DNA of 64,000 nt, taken from contig NZ_JHEI01000134.1 in assembly GCF_001273835.1 (NCBI RefSeq), forward strand, positions 372,001-436,000, read 5' to 3'. Position numbers and translations under genes: made by a program. The notes under the pieces are model-generated. The model saw only the letters and a list, made by a program, of their open reading frames with translations, ran no database searches and was not told where the DNA came from. This DNA comes from Leucobacter celer subsp. astrifaciens. Lineage in GTDB: Bacteria > Actinomycetota > Actinomycetes > Actinomycetales > Microbacteriaceae. Of this stretch, positions 1 to 8,075 are shown in pieces; within the stretch, counting starts at the first letter, position 1; the number at the start of each line of letters is the position of its first letter.

Positions 1-773
1 ACGTGCACGTCCTCCTCGGGCAGGTCGACCTCGATGTTGGAGGTCACGGCCTGGGTCTTCGAGATCTTCTTCGACTTCAGGCGGCTGCGCTCCAGCATGT
101 TCTTGAAGTCCATGTTGCCGCCGACGTTGAGCTGGTAGGTGTGGTCGAGGGCGATGCCGCGGCTCTCCATGAGGTGCGCGAGCACACGATGGGTGATGGT
201 GGCGCCGACCTGGCTCTTGATGTCGTCGCCGACGATCGGCAGGCCCGCATCCACGAACTTCGCCGCCCACTCGGGATCGCTCGCGATGAACACGGGGATC
301 GCGTTGACGAAGGCGACACCCGCCTCGAGCGCGGCCTGCGCGTAGAACTTCGCGGCCTGCTCGCTGCCGACGGGCAGGTAGCATGCGAGCACTTCTGCGC
401 CCGAGTCGCGCAGGGCCTGCACGATGTCGACCGGTTCGGCCGTCGACTCCTCCACCTCGTCGCGGTAGTACTCGCCGAGGCCGTCGAGCGTGGGGCCGCG
501 CTGCACGGTGACGCCGAGTTCGGGCACGTCCGAGAACTTGATGGTGTTGTTGGGGCCGGCCCAGATCGCCTCGCTCAGGTCCTTGCCGACCTTGTCGGCG
601 TCGACCTCGAATGCCGCGACGAACTCGAGGTCGGACACGTGGTAGCCGCCGAGCCGCACGTGCATGAGACCGGGCACCTGCTCGTCGTCAGCCGCGTCGC
701 GATAATACTCGACGCCCTGCACGAGCGAGCTCACGCAATTCCCGACGCCCGCGAGGGCCACCTTGACTGTCAT
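1..773 (-). CDS. ino1: Inositol-3-phosphate synthase, C-terminus cut by window edge
   Basis: It makes 1L-myo-inositol 1-phosphate from glucose 6-phosphate with bound NAD in the cytosol; actinobacteria need inositol for mycothiol and phosphatidylinositol. The minus strand opens with [20 protein letters not shown], the Rossmann start typical of the actinobacterial family. Later come a [11 protein letters not shown] stretch and a [12 protein letters not shown] stretch, the NAD and catalytic segments of this enzyme. About 257 residues are visible of a usual 360, and the rest lies left of base 1. The start at 773 is the only methionine before the Rossmann loop. The nearest gene on the right is a divergent inositol-monophosphatase-family gene, which fits a shared inositol theme. 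Family assignment is firm. Confidence 0.93.
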   Translation of the reverse strand, partial: MTVKVALAGVGNCVSSLVQGVEYYRDAADDEQVPGLMHVRLGGYHVSDLEFVAAFEVDADKVGKDLSEAIWAGPNNTIKFSDVPELGVTVQRGPTLDGLGEYYRDEVEESTAEPVDIVQALRDSGAEVLACYLPVGSEQAAKFYAQAALEAGVAFVNAIPVFIASDPEWAAKFVDAGLPIVGDDIKSQVGATITHRVLAHLMESRGIALDHTYQLNVGGNMDFKNMLERSRLKSKKISKTQAVTSNIEVDLPEEDVH

Positions 774-859
774 CGCACCACACTTTCCTCGGTATTCGGC
801 CCTGCTCGGGCCCATTCTGCTGCGGATCCTCCGCCTGGGAGATCGCGCCGATCGGCCCC

Positions 860-1026
860 GGCCCCGCCGATCGGGCGAGGCGGACCCGTCCCGCCGATTG
901 AGCGAGGCGAGGCCGTCTCGCCGATCGAGCGGGCCAGTGCCGTCCCGCCGATTGAGCGAGGCGGAGCCGAGTCGAAATCGCATGTCTGCACGGGTTTCGA
1001 CTCGCCTCGCTCGTTCGACCGGCGGA
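860..1026. repeat. Extragenic palindromic repeat cluster, copy 1
   Basis: This lies in the 329-bp gap between ino1 and the next gene. Degenerate units reading CCGATTGAGCGAGGC occur about four times in tandem from roughly 865 to 960. The last one forms an inverted repeat: an arm with GATTGAGCGAGGC and GAGTCGAAA near 950-976 faces TTTCGACTCGCCTCGCTCG near 995-1013. The same arms recur at 34.7 kb and, rearranged, at 41.5 kb. This is a dispersed REP-like family rather than a coding sequence. Apart from it, the gap holds only the two divergent leaders. Confidence 0.75.
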
Positions 1027-1102
1027 ACGATCGACGCAGCCTCTACGACCTTACATGGCTCGACCTTTGTAACCTAGGAGGTGCGCGCCGAGCGTATCGG
1101 CG

Positions 1103-1981
1103 ATGGACGAGAGCGAGGATCCCGTGGCCAGCGACGAGCGAGACACACCCGACTCCGCCGAGACGCATCGCATCACCCGCCTCGCGATCCGCGCGGCGCG
1201 CGAGGCGGGGGCGACCGCCCTGCGCGGCTTCCGCGCCCCCGACCTCCGGGTCGACGTGAAGACCGACATCCATGACCTCGTGACCGAGTACGACGGCGCC
1301 TGCGAGCGGCGCATCCGCGACCTGATCCTGACGGCCTACCCGGACTCGACGATCGTGGGGGAGGAGGAGGGGGCCAGCCCCGGCTCCGGCCCGCTCACCT
1401 GGTACATCGACCCGATCGACGGAACCGCCAACTTCGCGCGCGGGATCGCGATGTGGGCGGTGAGCATCGGTGTGGCGCGCGACGGAGAGCTCGTGTCGGG
1501 GGTCGTCTACGATCCGGTGAGCGACCACCTGTTCTGGGCCGACGATCGCGGAGCGTTCCTCGGCGACGAGCCGCTGCGCAGTCGGGGATTCGTCGAGCCG
1601 AGCCGGGCGACCGTCGCGCTCAACTTCCCGCTGCCGCGCGACCTGGTGCACCTCCCCGAACTCGCGCTCGAGCAGTTCGTGGAGGTCACGCGGCGATTCG
1701 CGCAGGTGCGCGGGCTCGGCAGCACCTGCATCGCCCTGTGCTGGGTGGCGGCGGGATGGATCGACGCCACGATCTCCTTCGAGACCAATCCCTGGGACGT
1801 CGCGGCCGGATCCTTCATCGTGCGCCAGGCCGGCGGACGCTATCTGAGCTACCGCGACGGGGAGGTGGTGCCCGAGGCGCGCGACTACCTCGGTCCCCAC
1901 TACTACGCGGCGGTCGCGGGCGGCGAGTTCGGGATCCTGCTCGAGATCATGCGCACGCAGAGCCGGCGGCCGCTGGGGTAG
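1103..1981 (+). CDS. Inositol monophosphatase family protein
   Basis: Predicted Mg2+-dependent phosphomonoesterase of the inositol-monophosphatase/FBPase/CysQ superfamily, 292 aa. The metal-binding motif WYIDPIDGTANF lies near residues 90-101, the upstream acidic GEEEG segment near 80, and the C-terminal WDVAAG motif near 230. All three catalytic blocks are therefore intact. Candidate substrates are inositol 1-phosphate, histidinol phosphate or PAP, and the sequence alone does not separate them. Lying back to back with ino1 favours inositol phosphate. The ATG at 1103 is 22 bases from the GGAGG at 1077-1081. An in-frame GTG at 1124 with a closer GAGCGAGG box is a possible alternative start. 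Confidence 0.88.
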   Translation: MDESEDPVASDERDTPDSAETHRITRLAIRAAREAGATALRGFRAPDLRVDVKTDIHDLVTEYDGACERRIRDLILTAYPDSTIVGEEEGASPGSGPLTWYIDPIDGTANFARGIAMWAVSIGVARDGELVSGVVYDPVSDHLFWADDRGAFLGDEPLRSRGFVEPSRATVALNFPLPRDLVHLPELALEQFVEVTRRFAQVRGLGSTCIALCWVAAGWIDATISFETNPWDVAAGSFIVRQAGGRYLSYRDGEVVPEARDYLGPHYYAAVAGGEFGILLEIMRTQSRRPLG

Positions 1982-2053
1982 GAGGGGCACAGGGTCAGGG
2001 CGGTGGCACCACCCTGGTCCGGCGCCGCCGTCGCTCCCGGCGGTGGTGCGCTC

Positions 2054-3500
2054 TCAGCGGGTCGCCCGGGTCAGCTGCGCGGCGAGCTGCAGCAGCTGCG
2101 CCTCCGATCCCGGCCGTCCGATCAGCTGCGCGCCCATCGAGAGTGATCCGGATCCCGCGGGGTTCGGCACCGCGATGATCGGAACCGCGATGGCGGGCAG
2201 ACCCGAGACGTTGACCATCGACGTGTAGGCCGCCCACTCGCACTGCAGCCGGTAGTCGTCATCGGGCGCGAGCTCGAGGAACGCGCCGACGCGCGGCGGC
2301 AGCATCGTGAGGCCCGGCGTGAGCACGGCGTCGTAGGCTCCCCACTGCCTGCGCAGATCCGCCGCGATCTCCTGCAGAGTCGCGGCCGCCTCGAGGTGCG
2401 CGGCCCGCGGGCGAGCCAGCGCCCGCTCGCGGAACACCCGGGTGTACGGGATCAGCCGATCCTCGTCCCCCTCTGCCAGCTCCAGCAGCGAGAGACCCGC
2501 CATCCAGCAGCTGCCGAAGGTCTCGGGGTATCGGGGGTCGTAGCGCAGCCGCGCCTCCTCGACCCGGTGCCCCGCCGCCGCGAGCCGCTCGGCCGCGGTC
2601 TCCCAGGCGAGCCGGGCCTCGGGCGAGAGCGGCACCGGGTGGGCGACCTCGAACGGCGAGGCGCTGCTGATCCCGATCCGCAGGCCCTGCAGCGCATCGG
2701 CGTCGCGCACGGCGCCGAGTGCGCTCCCCGGAGTCCCCGCCATGGCGTCGAAGAGCAAGGCCGCGTCCTCGGCGGTGCGGGCGATGGGGCCGGACACCGG
2801 CAGCCGCGGGGCGCCGAAGTCGTCGACGGGGCCGTGCTCCAGATCGGTGGGCACGGTGCCGAGACCGGGCTTCAGGCCGATGAGCCCGCAGGCGAGGCTC
2901 GGGATCCGGATCGACCCGCCGCCGTCGCTGCCCGGCGCGACCGGCAGGAGGCCCGCGGCGACGGCCGCCGCGCTGCCGCCCGAGGACCCGCCCGCGGTGC
3001 GCTCGGGATCGAGCGGATTGCGGGCCGGCGGAGCGATGAGGTTCTCCGAGTAGGCGTTGAGCCCGAGCTCGGGCACCTGCGTCTTGCCGAGCGAGATGGC
3101 GCCGGCCGCGCGCAGCACCGCGACTCCGGGGTGATCCCGCTCGGCGACCGGGTGCGGCAGTGCGGCGCTGCCCAGGGTCGTGGGCACGCCGGTCACGTCC
3201 ACGAGATCCTTGTGCGCGATCGGCAGGCCGTGCAGGGGCGGCAGACCGGCGCGCTCGTCCTCGCTCAGCGCCGCGAAGCGGGCGTCGGCGGAGCGCCTGC
3301 TCGGCCGTCACCGCGACGAAGGCGCCGAGGTCCGCGCGCTCGGCGATCCGCGCCAGGAAGTGCTCGGCCGCCTCGCGCGCCGAGACCTCCCCCGCTCGCA
3401 GGGCGTCGCGCAGTTCGACGGCGCCTACGGGGAAGTTGCTTGCGGGCGCGGCGCTTGCGGGGAGGTCGCTCCCGGGGGAGGCGGTCTCGGATCGGCTCAT
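2054..3500 (-). pseudogene. Amidase (amidase-signature family), frameshifted
   Basis: An amidase-signature hydrolase in two reading frames. Residues from the ATG at 3500 read in one frame as far as AVTAEQAL. Near base 3290 the homology moves to the next frame, continuing ADARFAALSEDERAG and the catalytic lysine block HGLPIAHKD. That frame then carries the GGSSGG serine block and the SDGGGSIRIPS block to the stop at 2054. The shift equals one extra base or two lost bases near 3288-3295. A start at 3202 would lose the catalytic lysine, so it is not a real alternative. No ribosome-binding site precedes the ATG; three 16-bp tandem repeats stand there instead. It is a decaying gene or a sequencing error. 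Confidence 0.8.
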
Positions 3501-3548
3501 GCATCGAGCCTATGCCGCATCGAGCCTGTGCCGCATCGAGCCTGTGCC
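3501..3548. repeat. Three 16-bp tandem repeats abutting the amidase start
   Basis: GCATCGAGCCTRTGCC is repeated at 3501-3516, 3517-3532 and 3533-3548. The first copy differs at one base. The array touches the ATG complement of the amidase and takes the place where a Shine-Dalgarno box should be. The amidase start itself (CAT, 3498-3500) continues the repeat phase. Confidence 0.9.
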
Positions 3549-3572
3549 GGCGGCCGAGCCGTGAACTCGACT

Positions 3573-3645
3573 ACCCCCTCTTCGCGCGTCAGTAGATGTC
3601 ACCAAACGCGAGGAATGGCCGCAACTCCTGACGCGCGAAGGGGGT
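3573..3645. repeat. Long inverted repeat between amidase and membrane protein gene
   Basis: The arm at 3573-3592 (ACCCCCTCTTCGCGCGTCAG) pairs with 3628-3645 (CTGACGCGCGAAGGGGGT), with one bulged base. The intervening 35 bases are less ordered. It could serve as a terminator for the small gene at 3651-4106, which ends six bases away, or it could be a mobile extragenic palindrome. There is no T tract. Confidence 0.7.
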
Positions 3646-3650
3646 GTCCG

Positions 3651-4106
3651 TCAGTATGCCCCGCGGGTGGTGTGCAAGCGGTAACGGAACTCCGCCTCGG
3701 TGCCGGGCGCGCGCATGACCCAGAGCGTGTGCAGGGTGCCCTCCTCGTCGCTCCCGAACTCGCCCGCGAGTTCCTCGGCCTGCCCGATCGAGTTGGCCAT
3801 GGTGTAGCCCAGCGGCGAGGCGACGCCGATCGCGAGCCCGCCCGCGACGGTGTTGGCCGCGAAGGCGTACTCGTCGCCGGGCAGCGCCTCCAGCACGACG
3901 AGCGTGTCGGCGTCGATCGCGTCGCCGGGCTGACCGGCCGCGGCCGGGAATTCGAGGAGCTGCTCGGACGTGCGCTGCCAGGCATCCGTCGGCCGGTTCC
4001 AGTCGCCGCTCATGTGGAACGGGGCGAGCGAGGCGAGAAGCGCCGCTGCGAGGATCGCGGCCACCATCGCGAGGGCCGGCCCGATGCGGTGAGGGGGGCT
4101 GTCCAT
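3651..4106 (-). CDS. Small membrane-anchored protein of unknown function
   Basis: Not recognised. It is 151 aa starting MDSPPHRIGPALAMVAAIL. A single hydrophobic segment at about residues 9-29 (signal anchor) is followed by an exported-type domain rich in A, E and D with no cysteine or obvious metal site. An in-frame ATG 26 codons upstream (4184) would add residues with no hydrophobic or conserved character and would run into the znuA promoter, so 4106 is preferred. It faces away from znuA across a short divergent promoter region that carries candidate Zur sites, so zinc control of this gene is possible but unproven. Confidence 0.6.
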   Translation of the reverse strand: MDSPPHRIGPALAMVAAILAAALLASLAPFHMSGDWNRPTDAWQRTSEQLLEFPAAAGQPGDAIDADTLVVLEALPGDEYAFAANTVAGGLAIGVASPLGYTMANSIGQAEELAGEFGSDEEGTLHTLWVMRAPGTEAEFRYRLHTTRGAY

Positions 4107-4139
4107 GGGAGAAGCGTAGAGGATGCGCTCGGGCCCGTG

Positions 4140-4187
4140 TTGCGAATGGTTCTCATCACTCGCTATAGTGATATCGGTTCTCATTTA
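4140..4187 (+). promoter_or_regulatory. znuA promoter with paired candidate Zur sites
   Basis: TTGCGA (4140-4145), an 18-base spacer and TATAGT (4164-4169) form a reasonable sigma-70 promoter 30 bases before the znuA ATG. GGTTCTCAT occurs twice, at 4148-4156 and 4176-4184. Within GAATGGTTCTCATCA and ATCGGTTCTCATTTA these resemble half of the AT-rich Zur palindrome. The first lies in the spacer and the second just downstream of the -10, which suits repression by the Zur encoded at the end of this operon. The site identity is inferred. Confidence 0.55.
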
Positions 4188-4198
4188 GAAAGTTCGGT

Positions 4199-5365
4199 AT
4201 GTCACGCACCTCACCCACCCGCCACCCGCTCCGACTCGCCGCGCTCGGGGGTGCCGCGCTCGCCGCGGTGCTCGTGCTGAGCTCGTGCAGCGGAGGCGGA
4301 TCCGGCGCCGCAGACGCGGGATCCGACCGCCTGAAGGTGGTCGCGACCACCACGCAGCTCACCGATTTCGCGCAGCAGGTGGGCGGCGACGACATCGATC
4401 TCACGGGGTTGCTGGCGCCGGGCGGATCGGCCCACCACTTCGATCCCACCCCCGCCGACCTGCTGGCGCTCGGCGAGGCCGACGTGCTCATCGTGAACGG
4501 CGCGGGGCTCGAGACCTTCATCGACTCGGCGGTCGAGGCATCGGGCTTCGACGGCGAGATCATCACCGCGAGCGAGGGCATCGACCTCGAGGAGGCCGAG
4601 GCGATCACGGCCGAGGGCGGCGAGGCGCACGATCATGATCACGAGGCCGAGGCCGAGCATGCCGATGAGCATGATCACGCGGAAGAGGATCACGATCACG
4701 CCGAGGACGAGCACGCCGCCGAAGAGGATCACGATCATGCCGAGGAGGAGCACGCCGCCGAGGACGACCACGACCACGACCACGACCACGGCAGCGTCAA
4801 CCCCCACATCTGGACCTCGCCGCGCAACGCCGCGGGCATGGTCTCCCTGATCTCGGGCGATCTCTCCCGCATCGATCCCGCGCACGCGGACGCCTACACC
4901 GAGCGCGCCGACGCGTACGTCGCCCAGCTCGACGAGCTCGACGCGTGGATCTCGGCCCAGTTCGAGCGCGTCCCCGCGGAGGAGCGCGTCCTCGTGAGCG
5001 GCCACGACTCCCTGCGCTACTACCTGCACGACTACGGCATCGAGTTCGCGGGATCCATCCTGCCGAGCTTCGAGGACAACGCCGAGCCGAGCGCCGCCGA
5101 CATCGACGCCCTCGTCGCCTCGATCCGGGAGCACGGCGTGAAGGCCGTCTTCGTGGAGTCGTCGATGAGCCCGAAGCTGGCGCAGACCATCGCCAAGGAG
5201 GCGGGCGTGCAGGTGGTCGATGCCGAGTCGCTCTACGCCGACTCGCTCGGCGCCCCCGGCAGCGACGGCGACACCTACCTCGGGGCGACCGAGCACAACA
5301 CTCGGGTGATCCTCGAGGCCTGGGGCGCTGAGATCGACCAGCTACCCGCTAATCTGCAGGGATGA
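4199..5365 (+). CDS. znuA: Zinc ABC transporter substrate-binding lipoprotein
   Basis: It captures Zn2+ (or Mn2+) outside the membrane and passes it to ZnuBC. The signal peptide ends in the lipobox LSSC with Cys30 as the lipidated residue. Expected metal ligands are visible: His80 in SAHHFDPTP, His203 in NPHIWTSP and a histidine in SGHDSLRYY. Between the lobes, residues 144-197 form an unusually long His/Asp/Glu loop with 16 histidines. It includes a perfect-register 13-residue tandem duplication (163-175 and 176-188). Such loops are known in ZnuA as zinc sensors or reservoirs, but this one is long. It is the first gene of a tightly overlapping operon (ATGA junction with znuC). Confidence 0.93.
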   Translation: MSRTSPTRHPLRLAALGGAALAAVLVLSSCSGGGSGAADAGSDRLKVVATTTQLTDFAQQVGGDDIDLTGLLAPGGSAHHFDPTPADLLALGEADVLIVNGAGLETFIDSAVEASGFDGEIITASEGIDLEEAEAITAEGGEAHDHDHEAEAEHADEHDHAEEDHDHAEDEHAAEEDHDHAEEEHAAEDDHDHDHDHGSVNPHIWTSPRNAAGMVSLISGDLSRIDPAHADAYTERADAYVAQLDELDAWISAQFERVPAEERVLVSGHDSLRYYLHDYGIEFAGSILPSFEDNAEPSAADIDALVASIREHGVKAVFVESSMSPKLAQTIAKEAGVQVVDAESLYADSLGAPGSDGDTYLGATEHNTRVILEAWGAEIDQLPANLQG

Positions 5366-6168
5366 CGCTCGCACCATCCGACCGCCGCGGCACCGCCCTC
5401 TCGCTGAGCGGTGCCGCGTTCGGCTACTCCGGGGCGACCCGCGTGCGGTCGCTCGATCTCGAGGTGCCCGAGGGCTCCGCGGTCGCGCTGATCGGACCCA
5501 ACGGCTCGGGCAAGTCGACGCTGCTGCGCGGCATCCTGGGACTCGCCGAACTCACCGCGGGGACGGTGCGGGTGCTCGGCACCTCGCCGGATCGCGCCAG
5601 GCGCAGCGTCGGCTCGCTGCCGCAGGCCGACACGCGCGACGTCTCCCTCCCGGTGACGCTGCGGCAGGTCGTCACCATGGGGCTGTACCGCTCCCGCGGC
5701 GCGCTGCGCCCGATCGGGCGCGAGGGTCGCGCTGCCGTCGCGCAGGCGCTCGAGCGCGTGGGACTCTCCGGGTTCGCTGCGCGCCGCTTCGGCGAGCTGT
5801 CGGGCGGCCAGCAGCAGCGCGGGATCCTGGCGCGGGCCCTCGTCTCCGATCCCAGGCTGCTGCTGCTCGACGAGCCCTTCAACGGGCTCGATCGCGAGAA
5901 CCGCGAGACGCTGCTGCGCCTGGTGCGCGAGCTGCGCGATGAGGGCCGCACGGTGATCGTCTCGACGCACGACCTCGAGATCGCGCAGCAGGCCTGCACC
6001 CACGTGCTGCTGCTCTCCTCGGGGCACCACCTGGGAGAGCCCGGGCATCCGGCGGCCTTCGGGCCGCTCGACGAGGCGCTCACCCTCGACGCGGTGCAGC
6101 ACGCGTTCCAGGACACGACCGTCGAGCTCGACCAGCACACGGTGACCACCACGCGGGAGACGGAGTAG
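5362..6168 (+). CDS. znuC: Zinc ABC transporter ATP-binding protein
   Basis: ATPase of the zinc importer, 268 aa, cytoplasmic face of the membrane. Walker A GPNGSGKST is at 45-53, followed by a Q-loop (LPQADTRD), the signature LSGGQQQRG, Walker B LLLLDEPF and the H-loop VSTHD. All are intact, so it should hydrolyse ATP. The ATG overlaps the znuA stop by four bases, and its own stop overlaps the GTG of the next gene by one base, which points to translational coupling. The acidic, threonine-rich C-terminal 20 residues are not part of the core fold. Confidence 0.92.
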   Translation: MTLAPSDRRGTALSLSGAAFGYSGATRVRSLDLEVPEGSAVALIGPNGSGKSTLLRGILGLAELTAGTVRVLGTSPDRARRSVGSLPQADTRDVSLPVTLRQVVTMGLYRSRGALRPIGREGRAAVAQALERVGLSGFAARRFGELSGGQQQRGILARALVSDPRLLLLDEPFNGLDRENRETLLRLVRELRDEGRTVIVSTHDLEIAQQACTHVLLLSSGHHLGEPGHPAAFGPLDEALTLDAVQHAFQDTTVELDQHTVTTTRETE

Positions 6169-7226
6169 TGGCCGGCGGGCTCGGCCTCGCCGCGCTCGAT
6201 GCCATAGCCGGATCCGCTGCCGCCGGGGCCGCCGCGGCGGGATCCGGACCTCTCGCCGCCGCCTTCGGCCCGCTCGAGGTCTTCGCGCTGCCCTTCATGT
6301 CGCGAGCGCTGCTCACCGTGGCGATCCTCGCGCTCGCCGCGGGAGTGGTGGGCCTCTTCATCAGCTTCCGCGAGCTCGAGTTCGTGAGCGACGGCCTCGT
6401 GCACGCCGTGTTCCCCGGGCTCGTCGTGGGCGCGGCGATCGGCGGCACCGCGGCCGTGCTGCCCGGGGCCGCGGTCGCGGCGGTGCTGGCCGCCGTGCTG
6501 TTCACGGTGATCGAGCGACGGGGCGGGATCGGCGCCGACGCGGCGATCGCCGTCGTGCTGACGGGCCTCTTCAGCCTGGGCGTGGTGCTCGTCTCGCGCC
6601 AGGAGGGATACGTCTCGCAGCTGCAGGAGCTGCTCTTCGGGCGGCTGCTCACGGTCACCGAGGCGCAGCTGTGGCAGATCCTCGTCGTCGCGATCGCCGC
6701 GATCCTCGTCGTCGCGCTCACCTGGCGCGCCCAGCTCTTCCGCGCCTTCGACGCAGCCGGCGCCGAGGCCGCGGGCTTCCGCCCTCTCGCCGCCGATCTC
6801 GCGCTCGGCATCGCGGTGGCGCTGCTCGTCGTCGCGGGGGTGCAGGCGCTCGGGGTGCTCATGGTCATCGCGCTGCTCACCGTGCCCATGGCCGCGGCGC
6901 GGCTGCTCACCCGCGGCTTCGCGCTGCTGATCCCGATCGCGATCCTGCTGCCGCTCCTCGCCGGCGTGCTCGGCCTGTGGCTCTCGTTCGAGTGGTCGGT
7001 GGGTGCGGGGGCGACCGTCTCGCCCGGCGCCGTGGTCGTGCTGCTGCTCGTGGGCTTCTACGTGCTGGCGGCGCTGGTCCGCGTGACGGTTCTTCGGCTC
7101 TCACCCGCATCTCGGACGATTCCGGGGGCTGCGATCCGAGACACCGGTGAGAGCCGAGACACGGCACGGGGATCCCGCACCGCAGCCGGGTCCGAGGAAC
7201 GCGGCACCCCGGGGGCGTGCGCATGA
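6168..7226 (+). CDS. znuB: Zinc ABC transporter permease 1
   Basis: Membrane subunit of the ABC-3 (ZnuB/MntB) family, 352 aa. About eight to nine hydrophobic helices lie between residues 43 and 305. It carries the family sequence LEFVSDGLVHAVFPGLVVGA near the N-terminus and a coupling-helix region RAFDAAGAEAAGFRP. The GTG at 6168 shares a base with the znuC stop. The last about 45 residues, after the final helix, are hydrophilic and encoded by a nested inverted repeat (7094-7157), so the native C-terminus may have been extended by a repeat insertion. Its stop overlaps the next permease gene. Confidence 0.88.
   Translation: MAGGLGLAALDAIAGSAAAGAAAAGSGPLAAAFGPLEVFALPFMSRALLTVAILALAAGVVGLFISFRELEFVSDGLVHAVFPGLVVGAAIGGTAAVLPGAAVAAVLAAVLFTVIERRGGIGADAAIAVVLTGLFSLGVVLVSRQEGYVSQLQELLFGRLLTVTEAQLWQILVVAIAAILVVALTWRAQLFRAFDAAGAEAAGFRPLAADLALGIAVALLVVAGVQALGVLMVIALLTVPMAAARLLTRGFALLIPIAILLPLLAGVLGLWLSFEWSVGAGATVSPGAVVVLLLVGFYVLAALVRVTVLRLSPASRTIPGAAIRDTGESRDTARGSRTAAGSEERGTPGACA
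7094..7157. repeat. Nested inverted repeat inside the 3' end of znuB1
   Basis: TCGGCTCTCACC (7094-7105) pairs with GGTGAGAGCCGA (7146-7157). Inside it, TCTCGGA (7110-7116) pairs with TCCGAGA (7135-7141). The element is translated in frame as the hydrophilic tail of ZnuB1. In transcripts it could form a stable hairpin between the two permease genes. Confidence 0.75.
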
Positions 7227-8050
7227 GCTACTTCGCGCTCGCCGCGCTCGAACTGACCCTGCTCGGCCTGCTCTCCGGGCTGGCGGGCACGCTGATCGTG
7301 CTGCGCCGTCGCTCGTTCTTCGCGGTCGCGCTCAGCCACGCCACCTTCCCCGGCGGTGTCGTGTTCGCGATCGCCGGCTGGAACCTGCTGCTCGGCCAGG
7401 CGCTCTTCGCCCTGCTGCTCGTGCTCATGATGACGCTGCTGGCGCGCATCCCCGGGCAGGGACGGCAGGTGACGAGCGGCGTGGTGCTGTCGTTCGGCTT
7501 CGCGCTCGGCACCCTGCTCGCGAGCCTCAACCCGGGGCTCGGCGTGCCGGTCGAGGCGCTGCTCGTCGGGTCGCCGCTCGGCGTGACCGTCGGCGATGTC
7601 TCCGCGACGGCCGGTGTGCTGGTCGTCGCGTTCGGCGTTCTCGCGCTGTCGTGGCGCAGGATCCTGTTCCACAGCTTCGACCCGGTCGGCTACGCCGCGG
7701 CGGGGTTCCGGGTGTGGCCCGTCGAGCTCGTGGTCACCGCGGTCGTCGCTGCGGCCGTCGTGGTGTCGATGCCGGCGGTCGGCGCGATCCTCGGCGTGGC
7801 GGTGCTCATCGGGCCGGCGGCGACGGCGCGTGTACTCGTGTCGCGGCTCGAGTGGATCCCGCCGCTCTCGGCCGGACTCGGGATCGCCGGAGGGCTTGCG
7901 GGGTTGTGGATCTCGCGCGAATTCGGCGTCGCCGCGGGTGGCTCGGTGGGACTCGTGATCACCGGGATGTTCCTGCTCGCGCTCGCAGCGAGGGCATGCC
8001 TGCAGCGAACCCGGCGCTCGTCGGCGCGGAACTTCGCTACGGTGGAGTGA
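7223..8050 (+). CDS. Zinc ABC transporter permease 2
   Basis: A second ABC-3 family permease, 275 aa and about eight helices, with the family segment RRRSFFAVALSHATFPGGVVFA and coupling region ILFHSFDPVGYAAAGFR. It is clearly diverged from the preceding permease rather than a recent copy, so the two probably form a heterodimeric channel with one ZnuC dimer, as in other actinobacterial metal importers. The ATG at 7223 gives an ATGA overlap with the upstream stop; a GTG six bases earlier is the only alternative. Confidence 0.87.
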   Translation: MSYFALAALELTLLGLLSGLAGTLIVLRRRSFFAVALSHATFPGGVVFAIAGWNLLLGQALFALLLVLMMTLLARIPGQGRQVTSGVVLSFGFALGTLLASLNPGLGVPVEALLVGSPLGVTVGDVSATAGVLVVAFGVLALSWRRILFHSFDPVGYAAAGFRVWPVELVVTAVVAAAVVVSMPAVGAILGVAVLIGPAATARVLVSRLEWIPPLSAGLGIAGGLAGLWISREFGVAAGGSVGLVITGMFLLALAARACLQRTRRSSARNFATVE

Positions 8051-8075
8051 GGATCGGCGACGCGGGAGGTGCGTG

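Noticed and set aside
860..1026. CRISPR array
   Set aside because: Units are degenerate, unevenly spaced and without unique spacers, and no cas gene is present.
2054..3202. A shorter intact amidase starting at 3202
   Set aside because: It lacks the catalytic lysine block, which lies just upstream in the same frame, and it has no binding site, so the frameshifted full-length gene is the better reading.
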